From Burkholderia sp. BCC0506 (GTDB taxonomy: Bacteria > Pseudomonadota > Gammaproteobacteria > Burkholderiales > Burkholderiaceae): a stretch of 64,000 bases of DNA. The notes under the pieces are model-generated. The model ran no database searches and was not told the origin of the DNA. It saw only the letters and a list, made by a program, of their open reading frames with translations. Every line of letters starts with the position of its first letter. Position 1 is the stretch's first letter. This document shows positions 37,013 through 44,623 of this stretch, piece by piece. The stretch spans positions 434,001-498,000 of the forward strand of contig NZ_CADFEN010000003.1 in assembly GCF_902833145.1 (NCBI RefSeq). The letters are read 5' to 3'. Position numbers and translations under genes: made by a program.

Positions 37013-38119
37013 TTATGCTTTAGAGGATTGCGCAGCGGAAGGTTCGGCGTGATGGCCTGCGGCCGGGCTTGCATGGCCCGCGCCGCCCGCGTCGTGTTCG
37101 CCGTCGCCGAGCGACACTGAATTATCCGCCATCGCGCGCGCGAGGCGCTCCAGCACCCCGTTTTTGACGGCATCATACCCGCGTTTGATCGCCCACTCAA
37201 ACGCGTAGGCGTCGGCCGAACCGTGGCTCTTGATCACGAGGCTCTTCAGCCCCAGCAGCGCCGCGCCGTTGTACTGGCGGTGATCGACGCGTTTCTTGAA
37301 GCGCATCAGCACGGGCAGCGCGAGCACCGCCATCAGCTTCGACATCAGCGAACGGCCGAACTCCTCGCGAATGATGTCCGACAGCATCTGCGCGAGCCCC
37401 TCGGACGTCTTCAGCGCGACGTTGCCGACGAAGCCGTCGCACACGATCACGTCGACGGTGCCCTTGTAGATGTCGTTGCCTTCCACGTTGCCGCGGAAGT
37501 TGAGCGTACTGGCGCGCAGCAGCTCGCCCGCGCGCTTGATCGTCTCGTTGCCCTTGATGACCTCCTCGCCGATGTTCAGCAGGCCGATCGTCGGGCGCTC
37601 CTTGCCTTCGAGCGCGGCCACGAGCGCGTGCCCCATCTCCGCGAACTGCAGCAGGTGCTGCGGCTCGCAGTCGACGTTCGCACCGAGGTCCAGCATCATC
37701 GTGTAGCCGGTCGGGTTCGGCAGCGCGAACGCGATCGCGGGCCGCTCGATGCCGGGCAGCGTCTTGAGGACATAACGGGAAACGGCCATCAGCGCGCCGG
37801 TATTGCCGGCGGAGATGCAGGCCTGCGCCGCGCCTTCCTTGACGTTGTTGAGCGCGACGCGCATCGAAGAATCCTTCTTCTTGCGCAGCGCCACTTCGAC
37901 AGGGTCGTCCATCGCCACGATTTCGGTGGCGGGCACGATGGTCAACGCGGGATCGTCGAGGGCTTTCAGCTTCTTCAGCTGAGCGCGAATCGCGCTTTCG
38001 ATGCCGACGAGCATCAGATGCGCATCGGGATGCGCGCGGACGAACTTGACTGCCGCGGGAACGGTCACGGACGGGCCGTGGTCGCCTCCCATGCAATCGA
38101 TTGTGAGCTTTACGGTCAT
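37013..38119 (-). CDS. plsX: Phosphate acyltransferase PlsX
   Basis: Makes acyl-phosphate from acyl-ACP, feeding PlsY and phospholipid synthesis. It is 368 residues, starting with [20 protein letters not shown], the family signature, and including [22 protein letters not shown]. The final 30 residues are a histidine- and alanine-rich tail beyond the usual end. It lies between rpmF and fabH, as in many bacteria, with a hairpin in the 129-bp gap after rpmF. Confidence 0.95.
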   Translation of the reverse strand: MTVKLTIDCMGGDHGPSVTVPAAVKFVRAHPDAHLMLVGIESAIRAQLKKLKALDDPALTIVPATEIVAMDDPVEVALRKKKDSSMRVALNNVKEGAAQACISAGNTGALMAVSRYVLKTLPGIERPAIAFALPNPTGYTMMLDLGANVDCEPQHLLQFAEMGHALVAALEGKERPTIGLLNIGEEVIKGNETIKRAGELLRASTLNFRGNVEGNDIYKGTVDVIVCDGFVGNVALKTSEGLAQMLSDIIREEFGRSLMSKLMAVLALPVLMRFKKRVDHRQYNGAALLGLKSLVIKSHGSADAYAFEWAIKRGYDAVKNGVLERLARAMADNSVSLGDGEHDAGGAGHASPAAGHHAEPSAAQSSKA

Positions 38120-38142
38120 GGAATGCGACGAATTTCAGGCAC

Positions 38143-38172
38143 AAAAAAGCGGCAGTTGAATGCCGCCTTTTT
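38143..38172 (-). terminator. Attenuator-like hairpin between rpmF and plsX
   Basis: GCGGCA-GTTGAA-TGCCGC with A6 on one side and T5 on the other, 77 bp after the rpmF stop. It probably lowers read-through from the ribosomal protein gene into plsX. Confidence 0.65.
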
Positions 38173-38248
38173 GTTGAGCCAGGAAAGTGTCAAGCGAACC
38201 AGTTGTCACGCGAACGGCGAGCGTAGCGCGCAACGCGTGACTTGACGC

Positions 38249-38428
38249 TTAGTCGTTCTTCGTCTTGACGACTTTCTTGCCGCGATAGTAGCCGTTCGGG
38301 CTGACGTGGTGACGCAGGTGCACTTCACCCGTGCTCGGCTCGACTGCCAGCGGCGCTGCCGTCAGGAAATCGTGCGAACGATGCATGCCGCGCTTCGACG
38401 GCGACTTCTTGTTTTGCTGGACTGCCAT
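38249..38428 (-). CDS. rpmF: 50S ribosomal protein L32
   Basis: A 59-residue basic protein, [20 protein letters not shown] at the start, ending in [13 protein letters not shown]. The zinc cysteines of some L32 forms are absent, as is usual in proteobacteria. The ribosome site TAGGAGTT is clear. It sits in the conserved yceD-rpmF-plsX order. Confidence 0.96.
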
Positions 38429-38453
38429 GACTAACTCCTAAATAATTTTCCGG

Positions 38454-38482
38454 ATTCTAACACAGCCCGATCCGGCGCTTAA
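38454..38482 (-). promoter_or_regulatory. Candidate promoter of rpmF
   Basis: On the minus strand, TTAAGC, 17 bases, TAGAAT, about 26 bp upstream of the rpmF start in the 98-bp gap after yceD. Confidence 0.5.
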
Positions 38483-38526
38483 CTACCCTGGCCCAAAGCC
38501 CTTACGCCTTCCCGCGCCACAACTGC

Positions 38527-39162
38527 TTAGTGTTTCTTGGTGCCGTCACCGTCCTTCTTCAACGCTTCCAGCGCCGCGAACGGATTCGGCCGTTTGCCTT
38601 CGTCCTCGTCTTCGGCGGACTCGTCGTCCGCGTCTTCCGAAGGACCGCTCGCACCCGACACGAGGCTTTCGTGAACTGCCGGGCAAACCTCGTGCTTGGG
38701 CACGAGCGGCAACGAAAGCAGCAATTCCTCTTCGATCAAGTCGACGAGATCGAACTGGCGTGAGCCCACGATCACATCGGCTTCATCGTCGTCGAGCGGA
38801 AATTCTTCAGCTTCTTCTTCGGTCGCGACGATCCGGTACGTCATGTCGACGTCAAACGTCTGGTCGTACGGCGTCATGCAGCGCTGGCACGTGAGCCACG
38901 CATGGCCGTGCACCGCGAGGCGCAGATACGGCTGCTGCCCGTCGGTGCCGTCGTCCTGCAACTCCTTCTGCGTGAACCCTTCCGCCTGCCACGTGAACAC
39001 CGTGTCGCGGTCTGGCGCGTCCGCCGGCACTTCGTTTAACATGCGCGGCAGTTGCGCGAGGTGCACCGCGCCGGCTGCCTGCCGCCCGCTGCGGGCAAAC
39101 TCGAACAGGTCGACCGCGTGCGGATCGAGCGCCGCCGCAGGTTTGCCAGAAGAAGTGTTCAT
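38527..39162 (-). CDS. yceD: YceD family protein (DUF177)
   Basis: A 211-residue member of the DUF177 family, which in plants and bacteria is tied to 23S rRNA accumulation and almost always sits before rpmF. It shows the conserved CQRCMTPYDQTFDVDMTY segment near residue 95 and an acidic C-terminus (SEDADDESAEDEDEGK). The mechanism is not established. It is divergent from maf across 231 bp, in which I see no gene. Confidence 0.9.
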   Translation of the reverse strand: MNTSSGKPAAALDPHAVDLFEFARSGRQAAGAVHLAQLPRMLNEVPADAPDRDTVFTWQAEGFTQKELQDDGTDGQQPYLRLAVHGHAWLTCQRCMTPYDQTFDVDMTYRIVATEEEAEEFPLDDDEADVIVGSRQFDLVDLIEEELLLSLPLVPKHEVCPAVHESLVSGASGPSEDADDESAEDEDEGKRPNPFAALEALKKDGDGTKKH

Positions 39163-39393
39163 GTGCGCTCCTGCCTACAGGCTGACTTGCGGGATCCGGC
39201 TTGGTACCGCTCGCGTACGGCTCATCGAAGGATGACGTACTTTACTTCCGAAGACCCGGCAGGCGCCGCCACAACGGAAGCCTGCCGACGAAAAGCGGGA
39301 AAGCATACCTGTTTTACCTTTTGCGGTCAATCACTTAAGCTTGCGTCCGCGCAACGCCGCGCCACACCTGACGACTCACCGACCCAACCGACC

Positions 39394-40026
39394 ATGCCGG
39401 ATACCGCTTGCCGCCCGCCGCGGCTGATTCTTGCTTCCAGTTCCCGCTACCGCCGTGCGCTCCTCGAGCGCCTCGGCGTGCCGTTCGACGTCGTGTCGCC
39501 CGACCTCGACGAAACCCCGCTCGCCGGCGAAACGCCGGCCGCGACCGCGCTGCGTCTGGCCGGCGCGAAGGCACGCGCGGTGGCCGCGACGATCGACGCG
39601 CCGGACGGCGTGCTCGTGATCGGGTCGGATCAGGTCGCGACCTTCGACGGACACCAGATCGGCAAGCCCGGCACGCACGAGCGGGCGCTCGCGCAGCTCG
39701 TGTCGATGCAGGGCCGCGAAGTCGAATTCCACAGCGCGCTCTGCCTGTACGACAGCCGGACGGACGACGCACAGGTCGAGGACATCGTCACGCACGTGCG
39801 CTTTCGCTCGCTGCCCGAGGCGGAACTCGACGCCTACCTGCGCGCGGAAACGCCGTACGACGTGGCCGGCAGCGCGAAATCCGAAGGCCTCGGCATCGCG
39901 CTGCTCGACGCGATCGATTCGGACGACCCGACCGCACTCGTCGGCCTGCCGCTGATCGCCCTCACGCGGATGCTGCGCGCCGCCGGCTACCCGCTGTTTG
40001 CAACCACTCGTGGAGACCGCGCATGA
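39394..40026 (+). CDS. Maf family nucleotide pyrophosphatase (YceF type)
   Basis: House-cleaning enzyme that hydrolyses modified nucleoside triphosphates; the YceF branch prefers 7-methyl-GTP. It starts with LILASSSRYRRALLERLGVPF, the Maf signature, and carries the SDQVATFDGHQIGKPG motif near residue 75. It has 210 residues with the ATG at 39394. The stop overlaps the next gene's start in ATGA, so the two are coupled. The neighbouring yceD-rpmF genes match the E. coli yceF neighbourhood. Confidence 0.88.
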   Translation: MPDTACRPPRLILASSSRYRRALLERLGVPFDVVSPDLDETPLAGETPAATALRLAGAKARAVAATIDAPDGVLVIGSDQVATFDGHQIGKPGTHERALAQLVSMQGREVEFHSALCLYDSRTDDAQVEDIVTHVRFRSLPEAELDAYLRAETPYDVAGSAKSEGLGIALLDAIDSDDPTALVGLPLIALTRMLRAAGYPLFATTRGDRA

Positions 40027-40745
40027 CCGCCGGCACGCTTTATCTCGTCCCGAACACGCTCGGCGAGGGCGACGAATCGATGCTCGCCGCCGTGCTGCCC
40101 GCCGCCGTGCAGGCGCGCGCCGGCACGCTCGGCTATTACATCGGCGAGAATGCGAAAACGACGCGCGCGTTTCTGAAGAAGATCGGCACGACGCGCCCGA
40201 TCCAGGAAATCGAGATCAGCGAGCTGAACGTCAATACGCCGGCCGGCGCCATCGACCGGCTGCTCGCCCCCGTGCTGGCCGGTGCGGACGCCGGCCTCGT
40301 GTCGGAGGCCGGCTGCCCGGCCGTTGCCGACCCGGGCGCGCTGCTGGTGCGCCGCGCGCACGAGCGCGGCGCGAAGGTCGTGCCGCTGGTCGGACCGAGT
40401 TCGATCCTGCTCGCGCTGATGGCGTCGGGCCTGAACGGCCAAAGCTTCGCGTTCAACGGCTATCTGCCGGTCGATGCGGCCGCGCGCGCGAAACGCCTGC
40501 GCGAACTCGAGCAACTGTCGCGCAAGGCGCGCCAGACGCAGATCTTCATCGAAACGCCGTACCGGAATCACGCGATGCTCGACACGCTGGTCGCGACCTG
40601 CGCGCCGTCGACGCAGATCTGCGTCGCGGCCGATCTGACCCTGGCGACCGAGACGATCGCAAGCCGCACGGTGGCGGACTGGAAAAAGGCGCCGCCGCCG
40701 AATCTGCACAAACGCCCCGCGATCTTCCTGCTGCTCGCGAACTGA
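40023..40745 (+). CDS. Tetrapyrrole-methylase-family methyltransferase, RsmI-like paralogue
   Basis: A 240-residue S-adenosylmethionine-dependent methylase of the family that includes RsmI, which 2'-O-methylates C1402 of 16S rRNA. It keeps GLVSEAGCPAVADPG and VVPLVGPSSILLALMASGLNGQSFAFNGYLP but has a different N-terminus (TLYLVPNTLGEGD) and a shorter C-terminus than RsmI. It is probably a separate paralogue with its own target. Translation should be coupled to maf through the ATGA overlap. Confidence 0.8.
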   Translation: MTAGTLYLVPNTLGEGDESMLAAVLPAAVQARAGTLGYYIGENAKTTRAFLKKIGTTRPIQEIEISELNVNTPAGAIDRLLAPVLAGADAGLVSEAGCPAVADPGALLVRRAHERGAKVVPLVGPSSILLALMASGLNGQSFAFNGYLPVDAAARAKRLRELEQLSRKARQTQIFIETPYRNHAMLDTLVATCAPSTQICVAADLTLATETIASRTVADWKKAPPPNLHKRPAIFLLLAN

Positions 40746-40827
40746 TCCGCAACCGGCGATCGGCTCGCTGCATGAAAGGCGGGCCGTCGCAGCCCGCCAG
40801 TTGCCGTGGGCCGTCAGCCGTCAGCCG

Positions 40828-41820
40828 TCAGCGCAGGCCGACCGACGCGCCGCCGGCCGTCAGCGCCTTCATCGCGGCACCTCCGACGGCCGCGCCGAAC
40901 TTGCGCGCGACGCGGTTCGTCAGGCTTTCCTTCACCGTGTAGTCGACGAGATCCGGCGCCTTCAGCACGTCGCGCGCGACCGTGTCGGTCGTGCCGTAGC
41001 CGTCGGCGAGCCCGAGCTCGACGCTCTTCTCGCCGGTCCAGAACAGGCCCGAGAACATGTCGGGCGTCTCGTGCAGCCGCTTGCCGCGGCCATCCTTCAC
41101 GGCCTTGATGAACTGCGCATGCACCTGGTCGAGCAGTTCCTGCGCATGCGCGTCCATCTTCGGCGTTTCCGGCGAGAACGGATCGTAGAAGCCCTTGTTT
41201 TCGCCCGACGTATGCAGGCGCCGCTCGACCCCGAGCTTGCCCATCAGCCCGGTGAAGCCGAAGCCGTCCATCAGCACGCCGATCGACCCGACGATGCTCG
41301 CCTTGTCGACGAAGATCTTGTCGGCGGCCGACGCGATGTAATACCCGCCCGAGGCGCACATGTCGGTCACGACCACGTACAGTGGCTTGTCCGGATACTT
41401 CTTGCGCAGCCGCCGGATCTCGTCGTAGACCATGCCGGCTTGCACCGGGCTGCCGCCCGGGCTGTTGATCCGCAGCACGACGCCGACCGTGCCGTCGTCG
41501 TCGAACGCGGCGTCGAGCGCCGTGTTGATGTCGTCGGCGTTCGCGTTGACGCCGGCCGCGATCTCGCCGTCGATCGTCACGAGCGCCGTATGCCGCCCGC
41601 TCGACGAGAACTTCGAATCGCTCGAGAAATCGATCAGCGCGAACGCGAGCAGCACGAACACGCCGAGGAACGCGAAGCGGAAGAAGATCTTCCAGCGCCG
41701 TGCCGCGCGCTGCTCCTTGACGGCCGCGAGCGCGATCCGCTCGAGCGCCGCACGCTCCCAGTTCGGTTCACGGCTGTCGGGACGGGAGGAGGAATCCGGG
41801 GAATTCGGTTGGTCGGCCAT
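40828..41820 (-). CDS. S49 family signal peptide peptidase (SppA-like, short form)
   Basis: Membrane-anchored serine peptidase that digests leftover signal peptides. It is 330 residues, one repeat unit rather than the double unit of E. coli SppA. One membrane segment lies near residues 47-66 (FRFAFLGVFVLLAFALIDF). The catalytic serine is in VTDMCASGGYYIASAADK and the lysine in FVDKASIVGSIGV. The first 40 residues are polar and disordered. It is the last gene of the rluC-HAD-Rieske-S49 set, 12 bases after the Rieske gene. Confidence 0.9.
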   Translation of the reverse strand: MADQPNSPDSSSRPDSREPNWERAALERIALAAVKEQRAARRWKIFFRFAFLGVFVLLAFALIDFSSDSKFSSSGRHTALVTIDGEIAAGVNANADDINTALDAAFDDDGTVGVVLRINSPGGSPVQAGMVYDEIRRLRKKYPDKPLYVVVTDMCASGGYYIASAADKIFVDKASIVGSIGVLMDGFGFTGLMGKLGVERRLHTSGENKGFYDPFSPETPKMDAHAQELLDQVHAQFIKAVKDGRGKRLHETPDMFSGLFWTGEKSVELGLADGYGTTDTVARDVLKAPDLVDYTVKESLTNRVARKFGAAVGGAAMKALTAGGASVGLR

Positions 41821-41832
41821 GCAGTGGTGTCG

Positions 41833-42234
41833 TCAGTCGGTCGTGGCGGGAGTAGCGGGATGCAGATCGGCATCGGGCACCCAGAATACCGCACGGCCGT
41901 CGGGCGTGTCGCGCTCGTCGACCTCGACCGGGCGCAGGCGGCCGCCGCGGCACGGGCCGCCGACGCACTTGCCGGTATCCGGCGCATAGATCGCACCGTG
42001 CGTCGCGCACATCAGATAGAGGCCCGACGACTCGAAAAACTGCCCTTCGGCCCAGTCGAGCTCCATCGGCACATGCGCGCAGCGGTTCAGGTACCCGTAG
42101 GCGCGGCCCTCGTAGCGCACGAAGAACACGACGGCCTGCTCGCCGCGCAGCGTCGCGTCGACGCGCACGCCGGCGCCGCCGTCGGCCAGCGCGTCCGACG
42201 CGCACACGCGCACGGCGTCCGGCGCCGCGCTCAT
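41833..42234 (-). CDS. Rieske [2Fe-2S] protein
   Basis: A 133-residue single-domain Rieske ferredoxin. The cluster ligands are Cys/His in NRCAHVPMEL and Cys/His in LMCATHGAIY, followed by the GGPCRGGRL loop. No membrane segment or oxygenase subunit is adjacent, so it may be a soluble electron carrier of unknown partner. Its ATG overlaps the HAD stop by 4 bases and it sits 12 bases before the S49 peptidase. Confidence 0.87.
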   Translation of the reverse strand: MSAAPDAVRVCASDALADGGAGVRVDATLRGEQAVVFFVRYEGRAYGYLNRCAHVPMELDWAEGQFFESSGLYLMCATHGAIYAPDTGKCVGGPCRGGRLRPVEVDERDTPDGRAVFWVPDADLHPATPATTD

Positions 42235-42890
42235 GCGTGCTCCCGCAGCCAGGCGGCCAGCGCGGCGACATCCGGCGCGACGAAGCGCGGCGTGAGCGCC
42301 GCGAGCGCATCGGCCGTGTGCGCGCCGTACGCGACGCCGACACCGGCCGCGCCGGCGCTCGCGGCCATCTGCAGGTCGTGCGTGGTGTCGCCGATCATCA
42401 CGGTGCGCGACAGGTCCTGCCCCAATTCCCGCGACAACTCGTGCAGCATCGCCGGATGCGGCTTCGAGAACGTTTCGTCCGCGCAGCGCGTCGCGTCGAA
42501 CCAGCTCGTCAGCTTCGACTGGTCGAGCACGCGGTTCAGCCCGACCCGCCCCTTGCCGGTCGCGACGGCGAGCAGATAACCGGTGTCACGCAGCTCGGCG
42601 AGCAGCTCGCGCACGCCGGCGAACAGCTCGATGCGCTGATCGTCGAGCAGATAGTGATAGCGGTAGCGCTCGGCGAGCCGCGCGTAGTCGGACGGATCGA
42701 GGGTCGGCGCCGCGATCTGCAGCGCATCGCGCAGGCCGAGGCCGATCACGTAGCGGGAAGCCTCGTCGGACGGCGTGGGCAGGCCGAGATCGCGGCATGC
42801 GGCCTGGATGCTGTGCGCGATGTGCGCGGTCGAATCCATCAGCGTGCCGTCCCAGTCGAAGACGATCAGGTCAAATTGCTGTCGAGCCAT
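42231..42890 (-). CDS. HAD hydrolase, phosphoglycolate phosphatase-like
   Basis: A 219-residue HAD-IA phosphatase. The nucleophile motif is IVFDWDGTLMDST (residues 8-20), with motif III/IV GDTTHDLQMAASAG near 165. The cap and length fit Gph or a nucleotidase; the substrate is not settled. The start at 42890 is chosen because the long open frame upstream overlaps rluC on the same strand and lacks family sequence. It lies 5 bases after rluC and overlaps the Rieske gene by 4 bases. Confidence 0.87.
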   Translation of the reverse strand: MARQQFDLIVFDWDGTLMDSTAHIAHSIQAACRDLGLPTPSDEASRYVIGLGLRDALQIAAPTLDPSDYARLAERYRYHYLLDDQRIELFAGVRELLAELRDTGYLLAVATGKGRVGLNRVLDQSKLTSWFDATRCADETFSKPHPAMLHELSRELGQDLSRTVMIGDTTHDLQMAASAGAAGVGVAYGAHTADALAALTPRFVAPDVAALAAWLREHA

Positions 42891-42895
42891 GCGGT

Positions 42896-43900
42896 TCAGG
42901 CGGTATCGCGCAATGCGCTGAGTTGGTCGAGGAAGCGCCGGCATTCGGCCGGCAGCGGTGCATCGAACTGCAGCGCCTCGCCGGTCAGCGGATGAGCGAG
43001 CTTGAGGCGGTGCGCATGCAGGAACATCCGTTTCAGCGACGGCTGCGCATTCGCGCGCGCCAGCGCCTTGTTCAGTGCGAAATCGCCATACTTGGCGTCG
43101 CCGGCGATCGGCAGGCCGAGATGCGCGAGGTGCACCCGGATCTGATGGGTCCGACCCGTTTTGAGTTCCGCTTCGACGAGCACGTAGTCGGGCCAGCGGT
43201 CGACGAGATTGAACACCGTATGCGACGGCAGCCCGTCGTCCTGCACGCGCACGCGGCGCTCCCCTTCCGCGGTCGAATACTTGAACAGCGGCGCCTTCAC
43301 CGCGCGGCGGCGCCCCCAGTCGGGCTGCCATTCGCCGTGCGCGCACGCGAAATAGCGCTTGTCCATCCGGTTCTCGCGAATCTGCTCGTGCAGGCCCACG
43401 AGCGCCGTGCGCTTCTTCGCGAGCATCAGGATCCCGGACGTCTCGCGGTCGAGCCGGTGCACCAGTTCGAGGAACTTCGCGCGCGGGCGTGCCTCGCGCA
43501 TCTGCTCGATCACGCCGAACGCAACACCGCTGCCGCCGTGAACCGCGACCCCGGCCGGCTTGTCGATGACGAGCATCGCGTCGTCCTCGTACAGCACGTC
43601 GAAATGCGCGGGCGGCACGACGGGCGTGTCGGCGCGCGCGAGGTCGGCCGCCGCCACGCGCACCGGCGGCACGCGGACGACGTCGCCCAGTTCGAGCCGG
43701 TACTGCGCGTCGATCCGGCCCTTGTTCACGCGCACTTCGCCGCTGCGGAGGATCCGGTAAATATGGCTTTTCGGCACGCCTTTACAGACGCGCAACAGGA
43801 AATTGTCGATCCGCTGACCGGCCGAGTTTTCGTCGATCTCGATCATCGAGACCTGGCCGCTTGCGACCGAATTCTGGGATATTTTGCCTAACTCATTCAT
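42896..43900 (-). CDS. rluC: 23S rRNA pseudouridine synthase C
   Basis: Makes pseudouridines 955, 2504 and 2580 of 23S rRNA in E. coli. It has 334 residues: an S4 RNA-binding domain near 25-85 (RIDNFLLRVCKGVPKSHIYRILR) and the catalytic domain with Asp in HRLDRETSGILML near 150. It is divergent from rne, as in E. coli, where the same pair faces each other. It heads a four-gene set with tight overlaps. Confidence 0.93.
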   Translation of the reverse strand: MNELGKISQNSVASGQVSMIEIDENSAGQRIDNFLLRVCKGVPKSHIYRILRSGEVRVNKGRIDAQYRLELGDVVRVPPVRVAAADLARADTPVVPPAHFDVLYEDDAMLVIDKPAGVAVHGGSGVAFGVIEQMREARPRAKFLELVHRLDRETSGILMLAKKRTALVGLHEQIRENRMDKRYFACAHGEWQPDWGRRRAVKAPLFKYSTAEGERRVRVQDDGLPSHTVFNLVDRWPDYVLVEAELKTGRTHQIRVHLAHLGLPIAGDAKYGDFALNKALARANAQPSLKRMFLHAHRLKLAHPLTGEALQFDAPLPAECRRFLDQLSALRDTA

Positions 43901-44623
43901 ACTGAATATAATTTTGCCCAGCCTGAGGTTGTGGGTGGCCTGACCGGCCGGCCCCGGCTGAATCGGGCAAGGCGCAAGCGCAAACCGCTATTTTACTTGC
44001 GCCGGGGGTCCGCTGCTCGCCCCTAATCGAAGAGAAGCAGCAAGTTGCACGCACGGCGCCGCCCGTCGGCAAGGATCGCGCCCACAGGCGGATTCGGTCG
44101 GCAAGGCGCCGCGGTAACGGAAAGTTGGTTGAAAAGAATTTGATCGGCAGCCCGACGGCGCGCAGTGCGTCCGCAGGCTGCCGGTTGCGAAAATTACGGC
44201 GTTGCGCCCGATTTGGCCCCGCGAAGCGTGCGGGGCTTGGCGACGTCAAACCAGGGAAGTACACCCCAAGCGGGAAAGTCGGGCTGGATTCGATACTCCC
44301 CGCTGCGGCCCAAGCCGCAGCATCTGCCGCCCGTCGGCGCGCGCGACGCATTGCGCGCGCCCGTGGCAATGCCCGGATGAGGCTTAGCGCGCTTTTGCAG
44401 CGTGCGGTGTGTGAACGCCGTGCTTTGAAGCCGTATTCGCAGGTGCCCTATGGCCGCCGGCCCCGTCTTTCGGGGGCCCAAGCGCCTCTTCAGGCAATTC
44501 TCCCCGCCAGCGTTCCCGCTCCAGCGTGCTCGTGACAACACAACAAGGTGCGGCCTGCCGTCGTTCCCGCCCTCGCGCCTGACAATCGCGAGGCGCCGGC
44601 AGCGGAGCCGCCTGGAGCCGTTC
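43901..44623 (+). other. Long rne leader and divergent rluC/rne control region
   Basis: No gene is evident in these 723 bases. AT-rich sequence next to rluC (43895-43915) looks like its promoter. A perfect 7-bp stem, GCCCCGC-(7)-GCGGGGC at 44216-44236, lies in the probable rne leader. In E. coli the rne leader is several hundred bases and mediates autoregulation by RNase E; the same layout here suggests the same function. Confidence 0.5.
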
